A DNA stretch of 17,826 nt, taken from NCBI GenBank assembly GCA_031257135.1, contig JAIRPH010000094.1, positions 1-17,826 on the forward strand. The letters are read 5' to 3'. Below the pieces are notes generated by a model. That model was not told where the DNA came from and searched no databases. It worked only from the letters and a program-made list of their open reading frames with translations. Below are positions 15,557-17,826 of the stretch, one piece after another (the first letter of the stretch is position 1; every line of letters starts with the position of its first letter). This stretch comes from Spirochaetaceae bacterium (GTDB lineage Bacteria > Spirochaetota > Spirochaetia > Treponematales > Breznakiellaceae). The translations under genes and the position numbers were made by a program.

Positions 15557-15868
15557 TTGCTTTTTATTTTCATCTGTCTGCGTCCTCCGAAGCCTTCCCG
15601 CGGACAGCAGACGCTTGTTGCATATTGCGGTCAGGAAAAAGACGGCTGGTTTCTCGGATACCTGAATGATTATCCGGGGCATTGGACGCAGGGGAAAACA
15701 GTCAAAGAACTGGAAGAAACGCTTATAGACTTATACGAGCTGGAACAGGAAGAACAGCCTAACCGAATCCCGGAGCGAAGCATATCAGCTTCGCTTAACC
15801 GGCGCGCGGATAAAAGCGGAGGAGGCGCGTTTTTTCGCGCCTTAACTGGAAATGCGGTTATTCCGTGA
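15557..15868 (+). CDS. Orphan HicB-like antitoxin relic, start codon unclear
   Basis: From 15611 the frame encodes TLVAYCGQEKDGWFLGYLND then YPGHWTQGKTVKELEETLIDLYEL, which matches the HicB-like antitoxin fold ('DGWFlGyl.dyP..wTqGeT..El...l.DLy'). HicB proteins neutralise the HicA RNase and usually repress their own operon. Here no ATG or GTG is placed correctly: the residues before TLVAYCG (FIFICLRPPKPSRGQQ) do not belong to the family, and the only in-frame candidate nearby is TTG 15557, without a ribosome site. I use 15557 as an outer limit. The tail after residue ~70 (QEEQPNRIPERSISAS...) is not recognisable. No hicA lies on either side. The 3' end overlaps pepF by 11 bases. Probably a relic whose 5' end was lost. 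Confidence 0.6.
   Translation: MLFIFICLRPPKPSRGQQTLVAYCGQEKDGWFLGYLNDYPGHWTQGKTVKELEETLIDLYELEQEEQPNRIPERSISASLNRRADKSGGGAFFRALTGNAVIP
15774..15795. other. 8-bp hairpin within the HicB relic
   Basis: AGCGAAGC (15774-15781) and GCTTCGCT (15788-15795) form a perfect stem with a 6-base loop. No T-run follows on either strand. It lies just past the end of pepF on the - strand, so it could protect or end that transcript. Confidence 0.4.
15823..15842. terminator. GC-rich hairpin just after pepF
   Basis: AGGCGCG (15823-15829) and CGCGCCT (15836-15842) form a 7-bp stem with a loop of six T (six A on the - strand). It starts 16 bases beyond the pepF stop. The stem is strong but there is no T-run after it, so its role as terminator is uncertain. 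Confidence 0.4.
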
Positions 15869-17681
15869 GGTTTTCGAGTTCTTCCACGAGACTGCTGAAT
15901 CGGTTGCAGGCTGATGCAACCGGTTCGGGGGAAGACATATCCACGCCGGCTTGTTTGAGGGCTTCTATGGGGAATCGGGAGCCTCCGGACTTGAGGAAGC
16001 CGAAATAGGCGTCTCGTTCCTGTTGTCCGCCGCTGAGAACCAGCTCCGCCAAAGCAAGGGACGCGGAAATGCCTGTGGCGTATTTATACACATAAAAGGC
16101 TCGGTAGAAGTGGGGAATCCGCAGTCCTTCGAGGTCGCTGAAGTCTTCCAAAATCATTTCGGGACCGAAATATTTGGTCAGGAGCCGGCGGTATTCGTTT
16201 CGCAGAACCTCTAAGGTCAGGGGCGTTCCTCCCTCTTCTAGGGCGTGAGCGATCTGCTCGAATTCCGCGAACATGGTTTGCCGATAGAGGGTCGCCAGCA
16301 GATCGTCGGCGCGTTTATTGATCGCGTATACTTTGAGTTCCTTAGAATCGGCGTGGTCTTTCAAGTAGCGGAACAGCAATTCCTCGTTGAAGGTGCTGGC
16401 GACTTCGGCTTCAAAGATCGTATATCCGTAGTGCATGAACGGATTTGACCGCGCCGAGTACCATGAGTGCATCGAGTGTCCTCCTTCGTGGGCTAAGGTA
16501 AAAATATCCCGGATGCTGTCTTCTTTGTAGTTCATCAGGATATAGGGGTCGCCGGAATAGCTTCCTGCGGAAAACGCTCCGGAGCGTTTTCCCTTATTTT
16601 CGTAGCGGTCTGCCCAGCGTCCCAGCAGTCCTGCGCGCAAGGTATGGACATACTCGTCTCCCAGCGGCGCGAGGGCTGAGGAGATCAGGTCTACGGCTTC
16701 GTTCCAGGGGGTTTGTTTGAGGGCTTTTGGGACAATCGGCGCGTATACGTCGTAATGGCGCAGGTCGTCCAGCTTGAGAAGCCGTTTCCGCAGGGCGTAG
16801 TAGCGGTGAAGCGGGGCAAGATTATCGCCTACCGCAGATACCAGATTATCGTAGACTGATTCGGGAACGTCGTCAGGGAAGAGATGAGCGGCTCGGGCCG
16901 AGGGAAAGCCTCGAATCCGGGCTTTAATCGCGTCCTGTTTGACTGAACCGTGATACAGCGCGGCTAAGGTGGTTTTGTGCGCGTCGAAAACCTGATAGAA
17001 CGCGTGATAGGCTTGCCGGCGGATGTTTCGGTCTGGGTTTTCCATGAAGACCGACCACGTTGATTGAGAGAGGGGTCGCTTCCCCTGAGGCGTGTCGATG
17101 AAGCCGAAGTCCATATCTACGTTGGTCAATACCGAAAAGGCGTCGGACGGGAGGGTTTCTCCTTCGGCGTGAAGCGCGAGAAGCCGTTCTTCCCGTCCGC
17201 TTAGGATGTGAGGCTTATAGCGCAGGAGTTTTTTGAGGTAAATCCGGTATTCCGCCAGCCTGAGTTCCGGGAGGAACCGTTTCATATCCGCGTCCGGGAT
17301 GGCTTGAATCTCCGGCGTCGCCCACGACGCCGCGGCTTGCGCTTTGGCGTAGTCCATCATAAATCGTCCGGTCATAGTTCGGGCGGCGTTATTGCCTTCG
17401 TCTTCGGTCTGCCGGAGATCGCTGTAATAGTTCAGGCGTTCTTCAAGAAGCCCTAAGGCTTTGGAAAAATCGAGATAATCCGCCAGATGAGCCGCGGACT
17501 TTCCCAGCGTCCCTTGAAACGACGGAATCCGTTCCGTCAAGGTTTCGTATTGTTTCAGCCCTTCTTCCCAAGCCTCGTCGCTAGGAAAGAGCTTGGAAAG
17601 GTCCCAGGTATCGAGCGGCTCTACTTCGGACCGGGCGGGAATTTTCCCGGTTCCTGTTTCAGATTGACCAGTATACTTCAT
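15858..17681 (-). CDS. pepF: Oligoendopeptidase F (M3 family metallopeptidase)
   Basis: A cytoplasmic zinc peptidase that degrades short peptides, roughly 7 to 17 residues in studied relatives. The 607-aa length is typical. The zinc site is HEGGH (H398, E399, H402), in AHEGGHSMHSWYSARSN, with the third ligand probably E426 in FEAEVASTFNE. The N-terminus PLDTWDLSKLFPSDEAWE and the C-terminal FYVYKYATGISASLALAE segment are both characteristic of PepF. No signal peptide. ATG 17681 has no Shine-Dalgarno, but a strong promoter ends 5 bases upstream, so the mRNA may be leaderless. Two hairpins follow its stop (15823-15842 and 15774-15795). Nothing in the context ties it to the sugar genes. Confidence 0.95.
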   Translation of the reverse strand: MKYTGQSETGTGKIPARSEVEPLDTWDLSKLFPSDEAWEEGLKQYETLTERIPSFQGTLGKSAAHLADYLDFSKALGLLEERLNYYSDLRQTEDEGNNAARTMTGRFMMDYAKAQAAASWATPEIQAIPDADMKRFLPELRLAEYRIYLKKLLRYKPHILSGREERLLALHAEGETLPSDAFSVLTNVDMDFGFIDTPQGKRPLSQSTWSVFMENPDRNIRRQAYHAFYQVFDAHKTTLAALYHGSVKQDAIKARIRGFPSARAAHLFPDDVPESVYDNLVSAVGDNLAPLHRYYALRKRLLKLDDLRHYDVYAPIVPKALKQTPWNEAVDLISSALAPLGDEYVHTLRAGLLGRWADRYENKGKRSGAFSAGSYSGDPYILMNYKEDSIRDIFTLAHEGGHSMHSWYSARSNPFMHYGYTIFEAEVASTFNEELLFRYLKDHADSKELKVYAINKRADDLLATLYRQTMFAEFEQIAHALEEGGTPLTLEVLRNEYRRLLTKYFGPEMILEDFSDLEGLRIPHFYRAFYVYKYATGISASLALAELVLSGGQQERDAYFGFLKSGGSRFPIEALKQAGVDMSSPEPVASACNRFSSLVEELENLTE

Positions 17682-17686
17682 ACGCT

Positions 17687-17716
17687 GTTATAGACCGGAA
17701 TCCGGGTAAAAGTCAA
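17687..17716 (-). promoter_or_regulatory. Promoter of pepF
   Basis: On the - strand TTGACT (17716 down to 17711) and TATAAC (17692 down to 17687) each match the consensus at 5 of 6 bases and are 18 bases apart. The start codon begins at 17681, only 5 bases after the -10 box, so the expected first transcribed base falls on or next to the A of ATG. Confidence 0.6.
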
Positions 17717-17774
17717 GAAAGCGCGAAATCTCACCCGGCAAAGCCCTTTAATTTACTATAGGAGGTACGCGAAA

Positions 17775-17826
17775 ATGGAAACCGTAAAACTACGCTCAAT
17801 TAACCGCGAAATTTTCAGCCCCGGCT
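17775..17826 (+). CDS. Start of an unidentified gene, cut by the window edge
   Basis: AGGAGG (17760-17765) stands 9 bases before ATG 17775, and the frame METVKLRSINREIFSPG is open to the end of the window. Seventeen residues are too few to name a family. The gene is divergent from pepF with 93 bases between the two start codons. Confidence 0.7.
   Translation, partial: METVKLRSINREIFSPG

Noticed and set aside
15760..15860. Search for a HicA toxin next to the HicB-like gene
   Set aside because: No frame shows the HicA pattern (small protein with a 'G-S-H-H/I' motif) on either strand.
17702..17738. CCGGGT/ACCCGG inverted repeat between pepF and the next gene
   Set aside because: Only 6 bp with a 25-base loop, and it overlaps the pepF promoter; not convincing as a terminator, and only weakly possible as an operator.

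Overview
The window looks like part of a spirochaete chromosome, most likely a free-living or gut treponeme. The main reason is the block tamB-bamA-skp-mutS on the + strand, an order I recall from Treponema pallidum (tp0325 to tp0328). The base composition, near half GC by eye, is closer to the termite-gut treponemes than to T. pallidum. The genus is an inference from gene order and protein character, not from a search.

Region 1 (1-7269, + strand) is housekeeping. It holds the C-terminal part of TamB, a complete BamA with five POTRA domains, a Skp/OmpH chaperone and a complete MutS. The first three serve outer-membrane protein assembly. Between bamA and skp lies a 439-base A/T-rich stretch with a perfect 29-bp direct repeat, further degenerate copies and terminator-like hairpins, followed by a sigma-70-like promoter for skp. 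MutS appears to start at an ATT codon placed 6 bases after a perfect AGGAGG.

Region 2 (7410-13827) is an accessory locus for sugar uptake and hydrolysis that is partly decayed. A divergent AraC/cupin regulator faces an operon of two ABC sugar permeases, a solute-binding protein, a gutted third permease (only the first few codons and the last ~70 codons remain, out of frame) and a GH31 alpha-xylosidase closely resembling E. coli YicI. The GH31 gene keeps its catalytic residues but has lost roughly the last 80 residues. It runs directly into the C-terminal DNA-binding fragment of another AraC gene. No ATPase subunit is encoded here. The likely substrate is an alpha-xyloside, such as isoprimeverose or xyloglucan oligosaccharide. 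Two separate deletions in about 2.5 kb suggest the catabolic half is eroding while the transporter genes stay intact.

Region 3 (13933-17681, mostly - strand) holds a membrane-anchored AraC regulator with a large extracytoplasmic sensor, an orphan HicB-like antitoxin relic (+ strand) without HicA, and oligoendopeptidase F (PepF). The pepF promoter places the start codon at the predicted transcription start, so its mRNA may be leaderless. At the right edge a new + strand gene begins at 17775 with a strong ribosome binding site; too little is present to name it.

I saw no RNA genes, CRISPR array, insertion sequence or phage. I did not find a convincing new multi-gene system. The points most worth checking are the ATT start of mutS, the two deletion scars, the repeat-rich spacer and the opposed overlapping promoters at 8262-8313.
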